From Chloroflexota bacterium (GTDB taxonomy: Bacteria > Chloroflexota > Dehalococcoidia > Lucifugimonadales > UBA3495): a stretch of 64,000 nucleotides of DNA. The notes beneath the pieces are model-generated. The model did no database searches, was not told the origin of the DNA, and worked only from the letters and a program-made list of their open reading frames with translations. A program made the translations under genes and the position numbers. Positions 9,595-22,707 of the stretch are shown here, in pieces. Position 1 is the first letter of the stretch. Every line of letters starts with the position of its first letter. The DNA is taken from assembly GCA_009837355.1 (NCBI GenBank), contig VXTR01000035.1:54762-118761 (forward strand), written 5' to 3'.

Positions 9595-10359
9595 TTACGG
9601 GTGGGCGTTGGCACCGCCGTCGATGTACACGGGTTGGCCGCTGGGGTAGTCGCAGTGGGGCGAGCAGAGATAGACCAGCATGGCGGCCAGGTCGCGGGGG
9701 TGGCCCTTGCGACGCATTGGCGTGTAGCGGACGAGGAGTTCCTCTCGTTGGTTTTCCAGGGGGATGTCCTCCGCCGTTGACCAACCGGAGCCGACGGCGT
9801 TGACGCGTATCTCGCTGCGGCCCCATTCCACGGCCAGGGAACGGGTCAGGGAGAGGACGGCGGCCTGGGTTGCGCTGAAGGCCGAGCAGTTGTGGATGCC
9901 ACGCTCGGCCAGGTTGGAGATGACGTTGACGATGCGTCCGTACTGCTGCGCCAGCATCCGCTGTCCTACCGCCTGGCTGAGCATAAAGGTGGCTCGGACG
10001 TTGCGGGTGTAGAGTTCGTCCCACTCCTCCAGCGTAATCTCGGCGGCGGGCTTGGCGAAGAAGCTGCGGGTGTCGTTGACCAGGATGTCGGCGCGGGTGT
10101 GAGCATCAGCAAAGGCGGAAAGCAAGGCGTTGGCATCGGCGGGAGTGTCCCAGCGGCCAGTGTAGCCGTGGGTGTCTTTTCCGGTTACGGCGGTAACGGC
10201 GGCGCGGATGGCGTCGGTTGCGTCGGAATGACGGGCGACGGCGAACACATCAGCGCCGGCCTCGGCCAGGGCCGCCGCCAGCGCAGGGGTTTCATCGCCG
10301 CCGGCGCTGGCGACGATAGCGGTGTGGCCGGTGAGGTCAAATTCTGTGGGCAGGGTCAT
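9595..10359 (-). CDS. SDR family oxidoreductase
   Basis: Rossmann-type N-terminus, NVISNLAERGIHNCSAFSATQAAVLSLTRSLAVEW. Confidence 0.8.
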   Translation of the reverse strand: MTLPTEFDLTGHTAIVASAGGDETPALAAALAEAGADVFAVARHSDATDAIRAAVTAVTGKDTHGYTGRWDTPADANALLSAFADAHTRADILVNDTRSFFAKPAAEITLEEWDELYTRNVRATFMLSQAVGQRMLAQQYGRIVNVISNLAERGIHNCSAFSATQAAVLSLTRSLAVEWGRSEIRVNAVGSGWSTAEDIPLENQREELLVRYTPMRRKGHPRDLAAMLVYLCSPHCDYPSGQPVYIDGGANAHP

Positions 10360-10369
10360 TGGTGTTTGC

Positions 10370-11179
10370 CTATGGCTCCAACGGGGCGACGGGAGCGTGG
10401 CCGGTGGGGGCGATGCCGGCGGCAAGACCGGCGCCGTCGAGGATGAACATTTCGCCGGTCATGTAGTCGGAGGCGTCGGAGGACAGGAACACGGCAATGG
10501 GGCCGAGGTCTTCGGGCTTGCCCAGCTTACCGGTAGGCAGGAAGTCGCCGGACTGGGGCAGCGTACGGTTGATTTCGGCGCCGGGGTCGATGGTGGGAAT
10601 AAAGCCGGGCACGATGCTGTTGGCGGTGATGCCGTATCGGGCCAAGCTGAAGGAAAGGACGCGGGTGAGCTGGATGACGCCGCCCTTTGAAGTGCAGTAC
10701 ATATAGATGTCGCGGCCACCGCGCAGGCCGAAACCGGAGGCGACGTTGATGATTTTGCCCTTGCCGGCGTCGGCCATGGGCTTGGCGGCGGCGCGGGCGC
10801 AGTAGAAAGCGCCGTCCAGATTGACGGACATGGCAGCCTGCCAATCGCCGTCGGTGATTTCCCAGATGGGTTTGAGCACGTTGTCGGCGACCATGGCGGC
10901 GTTGTTGATGAGCACGTCGATGCGTCCGAAGTGAGCGATGGCGGTGTCAATGAGGGCGTTGGCGTCGGCGGATTCGGACACGTCGGTGGGGACCGCAATG
11001 GCGTCCTGGCCGGCGGCGATGACCTCATCGCGGGCGGCCTCGATGGGGCCGGGCCGGCGGCCGGCGATGGCCAGGTTGGCGCCGGAACGGGTCAGGGCGC
11101 GCACCATCTCCAGGCCGAGGCCGGTGCCGCCGCCGGTGATGACGACGACCTTGCCGTCAAGGTAGAGGTTTTCGAGCAT
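10370..11179 (-). CDS. SDR family oxidoreductase
   Basis: VVITGGGTGLGLEMVRAL, INNAA, YxxxK (YMYCTSKGG). Confidence 0.9.
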   Translation of the reverse strand: MLENLYLDGKVVVITGGGTGLGLEMVRALTRSGANLAIAGRRPGPIEAARDEVIAAGQDAIAVPTDVSESADANALIDTAIAHFGRIDVLINNAAMVADNVLKPIWEITDGDWQAAMSVNLDGAFYCARAAAKPMADAGKGKIINVASGFGLRGGRDIYMYCTSKGGVIQLTRVLSFSLARYGITANSIVPGFIPTIDPGAEINRTLPQSGDFLPTGKLGKPEDLGPIAVFLSSDASDYMTGEMFILDGAGLAAGIAPTGHAPVAPLEP

Positions 11180-11975
11180 ATGGGACAGGTTCTCCTGAGG
11201 CTGCTCGAAGGGTAATGTCTCCGGCGGTGAGGGTCAACAGTTGACCGGCGTTGGTGCGGAGGAGCAGGTTGCCGTGCTCGTCGATGTCCTCGGCGAGGCT
11301 GGTCTCGGCGCTGCCGTGATGGGTTACGGTTACGCGCTGACCCAGGGTGTCCAGCCAGCGCCGCCATTCGGGAATGGGTGAGCGTCCGCGCCTGAGGTCC
11401 AGGTACAGGGCGTCCAGGTGCTGCAGGATGCGGCGCAGCAGTTCGGCGCGGTCAACGTCAGCGTTGGCCAGTTGGTTGAGGCTGGCGGCGGTGGCGGCGA
11501 TTTCCGGGTCGGCGGATGTGTCCAGCGCTATGTTGACGCCGACGCCAACGATGGCGTGCTCAATTCGCGAGCCGGACATTGACGATTCAGCCAGGATGCC
11601 TGCGACCTTGCGTCCGTCAATCATTATGTCGTTGGGCCACTTGATGGTTGGATAGAGGCCGGCGGCCTGTCGAACGGCGCGGGCGACGGCGACGCCGGCC
11701 AACGGGCTGAGCAAAGGCAAAGCGTTGGCATCGGGGCGGAAGAGCACGGAGAAGTACAAGTTGCCGGAATCGGAAATCCAGCGGCGGCCCAGGCGTCCCC
11801 GGCTGGCGGTTTGGGTTTCGGCGACGACCACCGCGCCCTCGTCGGCGCCATCCCTAGCCCACTGGGCGGCGTCGTCCATGGTGGACGCGGTGGACTGGTA
11901 GTAGCGTACGCTGCGTCCGATGATGGCGGTGTAGAGGCCGGCGCGCAGCATTTGAGCGACGACGGAGGGAGGCAT
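11157..11975 (-). CDS. birA: Biotin--[acetyl-CoA-carboxylase] ligase
   Basis: ETQTASRGRLGRRWISDSGNLYFSVLFRP, IKWPNDIMIDGRKVAGILAE. Confidence 0.92.
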   Translation of the reverse strand: MPPSVVAQMLRAGLYTAIIGRSVRYYQSTASTMDDAAQWARDGADEGAVVVAETQTASRGRLGRRWISDSGNLYFSVLFRPDANALPLLSPLAGVAVARAVRQAAGLYPTIKWPNDIMIDGRKVAGILAESSMSGSRIEHAIVGVGVNIALDTSADPEIAATAASLNQLANADVDRAELLRRILQHLDALYLDLRRGRSPIPEWRRWLDTLGQRVTVTHHGSAETSLAEDIDEHGNLLLRTNAGQLLTLTAGDITLRAASGEPVPYARKPLP

Positions 11976-12020
11976 GGCTAACCCGTCACGGATAGCGGGG
12001 CTGCGAGGTTATGCTGATGG

Positions 12021-12470
12021 TCAGGCTTGCTCAACCCAATCTGCGAATGGGGCGCCGCCGGTGTATTCGGCCGGGAGAAGCTGCCACAGGATTTCGAGGA
12101 GGGGTCGGACTTCTGTAAGGGCGAACTCGGTCAACCCGGCAGTCATGTACACTTCGTAGAAGTTGCCATGTAACCTTTCTGCAGCCGTGAGGCCGCGCGC
12201 TATCTCAGTCATATGATCGGGCATTTCGTCAGACAACGCGGTGAGCGCTTCCTGAATGGCTACGTGGTCGTAGTGCTCCCAGCCGCGCAGGGTGGCGACG
12301 GCTTTGGTCAGTTGGGACACAGTGCCCCAGCCTTTTTCGCCGGCCTGGCACAAGTCGCCCTCGGCCAGGTGGGCGGGCCATTTTGACCAGTAATCCCGTG
12401 CCTGGCTGATGTGATTGCGGATGCGGGCGTCCCGGCGGGCCGGGGTTTCGCGTCTGATGCGAGGCGGCAT
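12021..12470 (-). CDS. PaREP1-like small helical protein, third copy
   Basis: LAEGDLCQAGEKGWGTVSQLTKAVATLRGW...AERLHGNFYEVYMT. Confidence 0.6.
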   Translation of the reverse strand: MPPRIRRETPARRDARIRNHISQARDYWSKWPAHLAEGDLCQAGEKGWGTVSQLTKAVATLRGWEHYDHVAIQEALTALSDEMPDHMTEIARGLTAAERLHGNFYEVYMTAGLTEFALTEVRPLLEILWQLLPAEYTGGAPFADWVEQA

Positions 12471-12487
12471 GGTGATAGCAGTATAAC

Positions 12488-13807
12488 CTACCAGCCGTGG
12501 TCGTACCGGTCCTGGAGTACGTTGAGGAGGCGGCTGACTGGGATGCGTTCCTGCGCCATGGTGTCGCGGTCGCGGATGGTTACGGCCTGGTCGTCCAGGG
12601 TGTCGAAGTCCACGGTTACGCAGTAGGGGGTGCCGATTTCGTCCTGGCGGCGGTAGCGGCGGCCGATGCTTTGCGCGTCGTCGAACTGGGCGCGGAAGCG
12701 GCGGCGCACCAGGTCATAGACGCCGCGGGCGGTGTCCGCCAGACGCTCGTTGCGGCTGAGGGGCAGCACGGCGACGGTTACGGGAGCCAGGGCGCGGTGG
12801 AAGTGCAACACGGTGCGGGTGTCCTTACCGTCGGGTTCCTCGTCGTAGCTGTCCAGCCAGAAGGCGAGGGTGGCCCGGTCAACGCCGCCGGACGGCTCGA
12901 TGACGTAGGGGGTGTAACGCTCGTGGACTTCGTCGTCGAAGTAGGACAAATCCTCGCCGCTGTACTGGGTGTGGCGTCCCAGGTCGAAGTCGGTGCGGTC
13001 GGCGATGCCTTCCAGCTCGCCCCAGCCCCAGGGGAAGCGGTACTCGATGTCGTAGGTTGCTTTGGCGTAGTGGGCCAGTTCGTCGCCGGCGTGTTCCCGC
13101 AGGCGCAGGTTCTCGGCGCGGATGCCGTAGCCGACGTACCAGTTGAAGCGGTCTTTGACCCATTGCTGCAGCCATTCTTCATCGGTGCCGGGCTTGACGA
13201 AGAACTCAATCTCCATCTGCTCGAACTCGCGGGTGCGGAAGGTGAAGTTGCCGGGGGTGATTTCGTTGCGGAAGGCTTTGCCGATTTGCGCGATGCCGAA
13301 AGGCAGCTTCTTGCGGGTGGCCGTCTGGACGTTCTGGAAGTTGACGAAGATGCCCTGGGCAGTTTCGGGGCGCAGGAAAACCTCGTTGCTGGAATCTTCG
13401 ACCGGCCCCATGAAGGTGCGGAACATCAGGTTGAAGCGCCGGGGTTCGGTGAAGTCGCCGCCGCACTCCGGGCAGACGTCGGATTCCAGCTGGTCCTGGC
13501 GGAAGCGGCGGTGGCACTGGCGGCATTCCACGAGAGGGTCGCTGAAGTTCTCCACGTGGCCGCTGGCCTCCCAGACACGGGGGTGCATCAGGATGGCTGC
13601 GTCCAGGCCCACCACGTCGTCGCGCTCGGAGACGACGGAGCGCCACCAGGCTTCCTTGACGTTGCGCTTGAGTTCGACACCAAGAGGGCCGTAGTCCCAG
13701 GTTGACCCCAGCCCGCCGTACACTTCGCTGGACTGAAAGACGAAACCCCGTCGCTTGGACAGGGAAAGAATTTTATCCATATCGGCGTAGGGGAGGGTGC
13801 GCGGCAT
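12488..13807 (-). CDS. glyS: Glycyl-tRNA synthetase
   Basis: [65 protein letters not shown]. Confidence 0.97.
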   Translation of the reverse strand: MPRTLPYADMDKILSLSKRRGFVFQSSEVYGGLGSTWDYGPLGVELKRNVKEAWWRSVVSERDDVVGLDAAILMHPRVWEASGHVENFSDPLVECRQCHRRFRQDQLESDVCPECGGDFTEPRRFNLMFRTFMGPVEDSSNEVFLRPETAQGIFVNFQNVQTATRKKLPFGIAQIGKAFRNEITPGNFTFRTREFEQMEIEFFVKPGTDEEWLQQWVKDRFNWYVGYGIRAENLRLREHAGDELAHYAKATYDIEYRFPWGWGELEGIADRTDFDLGRHTQYSGEDLSYFDDEVHERYTPYVIEPSGGVDRATLAFWLDSYDEEPDGKDTRTVLHFHRALAPVTVAVLPLSRNERLADTARGVYDLVRRRFRAQFDDAQSIGRRYRRQDEIGTPYCVTVDFDTLDDQAVTIRDRDTMAQERIPVSRLLNVLQDRYDHGW

Positions 13808-13839
13808 AGGGTTTCCTCACTGGCATTTGGTGGAGGTTT

Positions 13840-15936
13840 TTATGGTAACACAGCGGAGGCGGTAACCTCGCCGGGCAGTTCACGACGCACGGCGTCGGCG
13901 AGGCTTTCGGCGGCCAGGTCGTCCAGCTTGATATAGCGGGCGGACATGGCGTCGGCGATGGGCTGAGAGAGTTGCAGTTTGATGAAGTCCTGTTCGGTGT
14001 CCACAACAACGGCGGGAATCTTGGCTTCGGCAATCATCCGCGCCAAGTCTTGCACTTCGCCGTCGGAGGACGCAATCTGCATGGACTGTTCCCCGGCCAG
14101 GGTTACGTTGGCCCGTCCGTCGGAGAGCAGCACCAGCAGCGGCAGCACGTCCCGGTCTTTCAGCCGCTCGGTCTCCAGGGTTTCCATAGCGAGGTAGAGG
14201 GCGCGAGCCAGTGGGGTGCGTCCGCCGGTGGGCATTTCCTGCAAACACCATTGGGCCATTTCGACGCTGCCGGTTGGGGGCAGCAGTAGTTCGGCGCCGG
14301 TTCCCCGAAAGGCAATGAGGCCAACCCGGTCCCGTCGCTGGTAGGCGTCGAGGAGCAGGGACATTACGGCGCCCTTGACGGCAACCATCCGACGCTGGGC
14401 GCCCATGGAGCCGCTGGCGTCCACGACGAACAGAATCAGCGAGCCGGTATGCGTCTCGCGGACTTTCTCGCGGACATCCCACGGCTCGATGAGCAGGGCG
14501 GCGGCCTGCGTGTCCGGGCCCGGGCCGGAGTTGATGCGGCGGGTCTGTTGATGGGGCGCGGCGGCGCGCAGGGTGGCGTCGAGGGCCAGGTCGGCGGCCG
14601 GGCCGTTGGGAACGCGGGCGGCGACGTAGTGCCCGGCCGAGGTGCCGCTGACGGTGGTGGCGCGGCGGCCCGAGGCGCGACGGGCGCGCCGGTCGGGGGG
14701 CTGGACCTGCAGGTTCTGGACGGCGTATGGGTCGCCGATTTCGAACCATTCGTCGCCCAGGCCGGCGTCGGCGACAGGGTCGTCGGTTTCGGGTTCGGGC
14801 GGTTCCGGGTCTCTATCGCTATCGGCGTCGCCGGGGTCGTCGTTCAGCGAGTTGTCGGCGTCGGCCGGCTCGCGGTTGCGGGGCTGGTTCTGGAATTCTT
14901 CCAGCATCTGGTCAAGCTGCTCGGTAACCAGGTGGGGCTGCTGGAAGGGCTGGCGTCGTTGGCGGTGCAGCAGGGCCATCAGCGCCGCTTCGCGCACGTC
15001 GTCAACGTCCACGACGGTGCGGCCTTCGTAGGCTGCGATGGTGCTGGCGGTTTTGTACATCACGATGTCGCCGCGCAGCCCGTCAACCTGATACTCGGCG
15101 CAGATGTCGGTGATCAGTTCCAGAATGTCATCAGGAACCACCACGTCGGCCAGGCGTCGCTGGCTGTCCAGCAACCGCTTGCGTTCTTCTTGTTCCGCAT
15201 CCGCCCAAGCGTCCATAAAGGCGAAGGGTTGGGACTCGAAGGCCATCCGGCGGCGGACCACTTCTCGGCGCTCGGCCGGCTCGAAAACGCCGTCCACTTC
15301 CACGGCCAGGCCAAAGCGGTCAAGGAGTTGGGGACGCAGGTCGCCCTCTTCCGGGTTCATGGTGCCGACGAGCATAAACTCGGCGTCGTGGCTGATGGAG
15401 ATGCCTTCGCGCTCCACGTAATTGCGGCCCATGGCGGCGGCGTCCAGCAGCACGTCAACCAGGTGGTCGTTGAGCAGGTTGACCTCGTCGATGTACAGGA
15501 TGCCCCGGTGGGCGGCGGCAATCAGCCCCGGCTCGAAGTTCTTTTCGCCGGACTTGATGGCCTGTTCGATGTCGAGAGAGCCAACCAGCCGGTCCTCGGT
15601 GGCGCCGACGGGCAGGTCAACGATGCGAACCTGGCGGGCAGACGGACTGCCGGCAGGTCCCGCGTGGTGGCACCGCTGGCAGACTTCCTGGGGCGCTCCC
15701 GGCTGGCAACTGTAGAGACAACCGGGAACCACTGGAACCTGGGGCAGCAGCGCCGCCAGCGAGCGGACGGCAGTGCTCTTGGCCGTACCCTTCTTGCCGC
15801 GCACCAGCACGCCGCCGATGCGCGGGTTGATGGCGTTCAGCAGCAGCGCCCGTTTCATCGGCGTCTGGCCGACGATGGCGGTGAAGGGGAAACGCGGTTC
15901 GCGTCCGGCGGCGGGTTGGGTCATGGCGCGTTGCAC
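13840..15936 (-). CDS. ChlI/ChlD-type chelatase (AAA+ plus VWA), probable cobaltochelatase partner
   Basis: RGKKGTAKSTAVRSL Walker A, GILYIDEVNLL Walker B, C-terminal VVDASGSMG VWA domain. Confidence 0.92.
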   Translation of the reverse strand: MQRAMTQPAAGREPRFPFTAIVGQTPMKRALLLNAINPRIGGVLVRGKKGTAKSTAVRSLAALLPQVPVVPGCLYSCQPGAPQEVCQRCHHAGPAGSPSARQVRIVDLPVGATEDRLVGSLDIEQAIKSGEKNFEPGLIAAAHRGILYIDEVNLLNDHLVDVLLDAAAMGRNYVEREGISISHDAEFMLVGTMNPEEGDLRPQLLDRFGLAVEVDGVFEPAERREVVRRRMAFESQPFAFMDAWADAEQEERKRLLDSQRRLADVVVPDDILELITDICAEYQVDGLRGDIVMYKTASTIAAYEGRTVVDVDDVREAALMALLHRQRRQPFQQPHLVTEQLDQMLEEFQNQPRNREPADADNSLNDDPGDADSDRDPEPPEPETDDPVADAGLGDEWFEIGDPYAVQNLQVQPPDRRARRASGRRATTVSGTSAGHYVAARVPNGPAADLALDATLRAAAPHQQTRRINSGPGPDTQAAALLIEPWDVREKVRETHTGSLILFVVDASGSMGAQRRMVAVKGAVMSLLLDAYQRRDRVGLIAFRGTGAELLLPPTGSVEMAQWCLQEMPTGGRTPLARALYLAMETLETERLKDRDVLPLLVLLSDGRANVTLAGEQSMQIASSDGEVQDLARMIAEAKIPAVVVDTEQDFIKLQLSQPIADAMSARYIKLDDLAAESLADAVRRELPGEVTASAVLP

Positions 15937-16773
15937 TCAGGCGGCGACAGCTGGCGTTTGCGGATAGGCGTGGATGTCCCGCTCGCGGTAGATTTTGTAA
16001 CCCACGGTGGCGAAGGCAATGCCCATCCACAGCAGGAAATGACCGCCGGCCGTGAAGGTACGGAACATGATGGTCAGTTCCGCGGGCAGCCAGTCAGGCG
16101 CGGCATCGCGGACGCTGGGAACGGCGAAGGCCAGCAGCAGGGCAACGACGGCGTAGGCGATGCCGATTCCGGCGTAAGGCAACCAGCGGGCGCCGCCGGC
16201 CTTGGTACGGTTGACCAGCCCGGCCCCGTAAATCACCAGCGCGACGGATATGGTGGACACGGCGATGAACAGGAACTGGAAGCCCTGGCGGGCCAATAGC
16301 GTGTCCTCGTCGCCGATTCCCGGCGGGTTGAGGGGGAACTTGATCTGGGTGTACAGGGACACGCCCCAGAAGCCCAGCAGCCCGGCGACGGCGGCCCAGG
16401 CCCAGGGACTCCATCCGGGCGCGGCGTTGCGCATCAGGTGGTACAGGCCGGTGAACACGGCGGCGTAAAGGATGCCGATGACGGCCAAGCCGACGCTCAT
16501 GCCGATTCGCTGACCACCCAGGGAGACCAGGAAGGACAGAGGCAAGGGGTCTTCTTCCTCGGCAGAAGCCAGTTCCTCGGCGCAACCGGCACGGTCAATG
16601 TCGCAGCCTTCGAGGGCGATGGCCCACTCCATGACGGGGACGTTGAAGATGTTCATGTAGGCTGCGACGAGCAGGCCGAATATCAGCCCCATTACCAGGG
16701 CCGTAGGGAGAATGCGAGTCATCATTGACCTCCGATGATCCACTGACTGAACAGGTTTGTCGACCCGCGGCAA
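15937..16773 (-). CDS. cbtA: CbtA family cobalt transporter subunit
   Basis: Membrane protein with G..FGLL.A and C.....E ectodomain, next to a CbtB-like gene and chelatase. Confidence 0.75.
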   Translation of the reverse strand: MPRVDKPVQSVDHRRSMMTRILPTALVMGLIFGLLVAAYMNIFNVPVMEWAIALEGCDIDRAGCAEELASAEEEDPLPLSFLVSLGGQRIGMSVGLAVIGILYAAVFTGLYHLMRNAAPGWSPWAWAAVAGLLGFWGVSLYTQIKFPLNPPGIGDEDTLLARQGFQFLFIAVSTISVALVIYGAGLVNRTKAGGARWLPYAGIGIAYAVVALLLAFAVPSVRDAAPDWLPAELTIMFRTFTAGGHFLLWMGIAFATVGYKIYRERDIHAYPQTPAVAA

Positions 16774-16871
16774 GTACCGGGTTGGAAATCGCTAAACCAT
16801 TCAGGCAGTTTCACAGCGCACTCCTCCCGACGCTCCGGGGAGCGTCCGCGCGGCGAAACTTACCGTTCTTG

Positions 16872-16891
16872 ATTCCGGCGAAAGCCGGAAT
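16872..16891. repeat. REP-like palindrome ATTCCGGC-gaaa-GCCGGAAT
   Basis: Perfect 8-bp stem with GAAA loop; same arms at 43380-43399. Confidence 0.7.
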
Positions 16892-16943
16892 GATGGGTAT
16901 AGGAACGGCCCGGCAGGTTGTCAGCGCCGGGCCAGTGCAGCGC

Positions 16944-17144
16944 CTAGTGGCACATAAAGGCGACGTGGCGGGCGTGGTGGAAGAACTCGTGAACGGTGTT
17001 CAGGATGGCCGGAGAGCCGGCGGCGGCGGCGTGAACTCCGCCGTCAACGTAGCCCACCAGGTACAAGCCGATGGCGGCGAGAACCAGCCAGGGCGCCCAG
17101 GCTGCGGTGTTGGTCGTGGAAAGGAAACGGTTGACGATACCCAT
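16944..17144 (-). CDS. cbtB: CbtB-like cobalt transporter subunit
   Basis: Single TM plus His-rich C-terminus TVHEFFHHARHVAFMCH; AAAAGGAGTG ribosome-binding site. Confidence 0.8.
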   Translation of the reverse strand: MGIVNRFLSTTNTAAWAPWLVLAAIGLYLVGYVDGGVHAAAAGSPAILNTVHEFFHHARHVAFMCH

Positions 17145-17259
17145 TTTTCACTCCTTTTGTGGTGATACACGCTTTGCGTAGTATCAATAGCAGGCATTGT
17201 AGTACCTTGCTTCAGGTTACACAATACCGGCAGGCGGACAATATCGGCGGATACGCCGA

Positions 17260-17670
17260 TTATCGTTCCACAAAAATCAGGTCGTCCTCCTTGCCGACCC
17301 AGCGGTCGCGGGCTTCCTCAAAAGCGCGCAGTTTTTCGGGCTGGAACTCGGTGCGCTTTTCGTCGTCGTCCAGGTGTGGATTGGGGAAATAGCAGCGCAC
17401 CAGGGTTTCGTCCCAGTTGCGGGAGAACCTCACGTAGTAGGATTTCAGGTCGCCGTGGCTGGTGGCTTCCACGAACTGGATGCCGTCAATCTGCTCCAGT
17501 TGCAGGTGAAAGTGCCAGTTGTCGGCTTCAATGGTGGCCCAGCCGTTATGCACTTCCGGTTCCCTGATGCCGTGGGCGTGATTTTCGCTGACCACGGAAC
17601 CTCCGCCAACGACCCACATCATCGTGGGGTTGCCGGTCAGTTCCTTGAGCAGGTCCAGTGTGTGTTCCAT
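17260..17670 (-). CDS. Conserved hypothetical in the cobalamin operon, possibly ChuX/HutX-like
   Basis: MEHTLDLLKELTGNPTMMWVVGGGSVVSENH...FHLQLEQIDGIQFVEATSHG; located between cobN and cbtB on the same strand. Confidence 0.6.
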   Translation of the reverse strand: MEHTLDLLKELTGNPTMMWVVGGGSVVSENHAHGIREPEVHNGWATIEADNWHFHLQLEQIDGIQFVEATSHGDLKSYYVRFSRNWDETLVRCYFPNPHLDDDEKRTEFQPEKLRAFEEARDRWVGKEDDLIFVER

Positions 17671-17686
17671 CGTAGTCTCCTCCTGC

Positions 17687-21610
<3,924 letters not shown>

Positions 21611-21617
21611 GATGCGG

Positions 21618-22316
21618 TCAGTCGTGCTCACCGGCGGGACGGGGGAATACCATGATGGACAGGTCGCTGAACTCGTCGGGCAGTTCGGCGCACTGGGCCA
21701 GGGTGCCGTCCCAACGCTGTTCGTCGGGGAGGGACAGTCGTTGGAACACGGTAACGGGATGGGCCGGGTCAGCCCCGTCGGCGATGGCGTTGGCGGCGAT
21801 GGCCGGCGGCATAAAGTCGAAGGGACGGGGCAGCAGGATGACGTTGCGCCGGCCCCGTTCCAGCAACTCAATCAGCTCGCCCAGTTCCGAGCCTCGATCC
21901 CACCGCTGGTGCAGGGTGATGAAGGTTGACTCTTCCAGCGAGATGACGGCACGGGCGCAGGCAATCTGGATGCTGCTGACGCCGGGTACTAACTCCACCG
22001 TTTCGGCGCGGCGGCGAACGCGGTTGAGCAGCTCCTTGGCAGATACGTTGAGGTCGCCCCAGACGCAGACGACGCAGGCCTTGCCCTGCTGCGCCTGCTC
22101 CTGGGCGTAGTCCAGCACGGCTTCCTGGTCGCGGTAGGCCATGGGGCGTACTTCGGCGTCGCCGGTGTGGGCCGATACCACGTCCAGCACGGTTTTGAAG
22201 CCCACCACCAGGTCGGCGTCGGCCAGGGCCTGGCGTCCCTTGATGGTCAGGAACTCGGGGTCACCGGGACCGACGGCCACGACGGTCATTTTGATTCCGC
22301 TGTTAGAGGTAGTCAT
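21618..22316 (-). CDS. cbiE: Cobalt-precorrin methyltransferase, CbiE/CobL N-terminal type
   Basis: VAVGPGDPEFLTIKGRQALADADLVVGFKTVLD, LVPGVSSIQIACAR. Confidence 0.85.
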   Translation of the reverse strand: MTTSNSGIKMTVVAVGPGDPEFLTIKGRQALADADLVVGFKTVLDVVSAHTGDAEVRPMAYRDQEAVLDYAQEQAQQGKACVVCVWGDLNVSAKELLNRVRRRAETVELVPGVSSIQIACARAVISLEESTFITLHQRWDRGSELGELIELLERGRRNVILLPRPFDFMPPAIAANAIADGADPAHPVTVFQRLSLPDEQRWDGTLAQCAELPDEFSDLSIMVFPRPAGEHD

Positions 22317-22348
22317 TTGTTAGTTCAGCAAAGGCTCGTGAAAATGAA

Positions 22349-22378
22349 AAACCCTGGCTTTGCGGTCTGCCAGGGTTT
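22349..22378 (-). terminator. Intrinsic terminator between the cobalamin riboswitch and cbiE
   Basis: Perfect 10-bp stem AAACCCTGGC/GCCAGGGTTT, 10-nt loop, followed on the minus strand by TTTCATTTTC. Confidence 0.75.
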
Positions 22379-22452
22379 GAACTATCCGCTATTGCGGAAG
22401 GCACAAGGAACGACCCTGTTGGGCGCAGAGAAAGGTTCCAATAGGAACGCCG

Positions 22453-22585
22453 GGCAGGTTTCCTGGCTTGCGAGCCCGGCCGGCCGATAGCCGGCATCTC
22501 GCTTACAGTGGCGCAACCGCGGCGGATTTGCACCGCCTTCCCCAATTAAGCCGAAATGGGTGTTGGCGCCCGGTGTCCAAAGTTC
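22453..22585 (-). promoter_or_regulatory. Cobalamin riboswitch
   Basis: Minus strand GGGGAAGGCGGTGCAAATCCGCCGCGGTTGCGCCACTGTAAGC...GCAAGCCAGGAAACCTGCC (B12-box consensus pieces). Confidence 0.93.
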
Positions 22586-22707
22586 AAGTGTTAATCGGCG
22601 CAGATGCCGCCAACAATGTAGCCCTATCGTGTGCGGTTGTCAACGTGGGCGCGGCACGGCGCGGTGATACACTGCTAATAGCGCTTCTGGCGCTGGGAGA
22701 TAATTTG

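Noticed and set aside
14449-16299. 616-aa plus-strand ORF opposite the chelatase
   Set aside because: GC-driven antisense ORF; low-complexity sequence, opposite strand has AAA+/VWA motifs
17164-17185. GATACACGC-ttt-GCGTAGTATC imperfect hairpin before cbtB as a second riboswitch
   Set aside because: Too short and lacks B12-box elements; may only be a minor hairpin
17242-17259. ATCGGCG-gata-CGCCGAT hairpin as terminator of the 17260-17670 gene
   Set aside because: Stem only 7 bp and no T-tract on the minus strand
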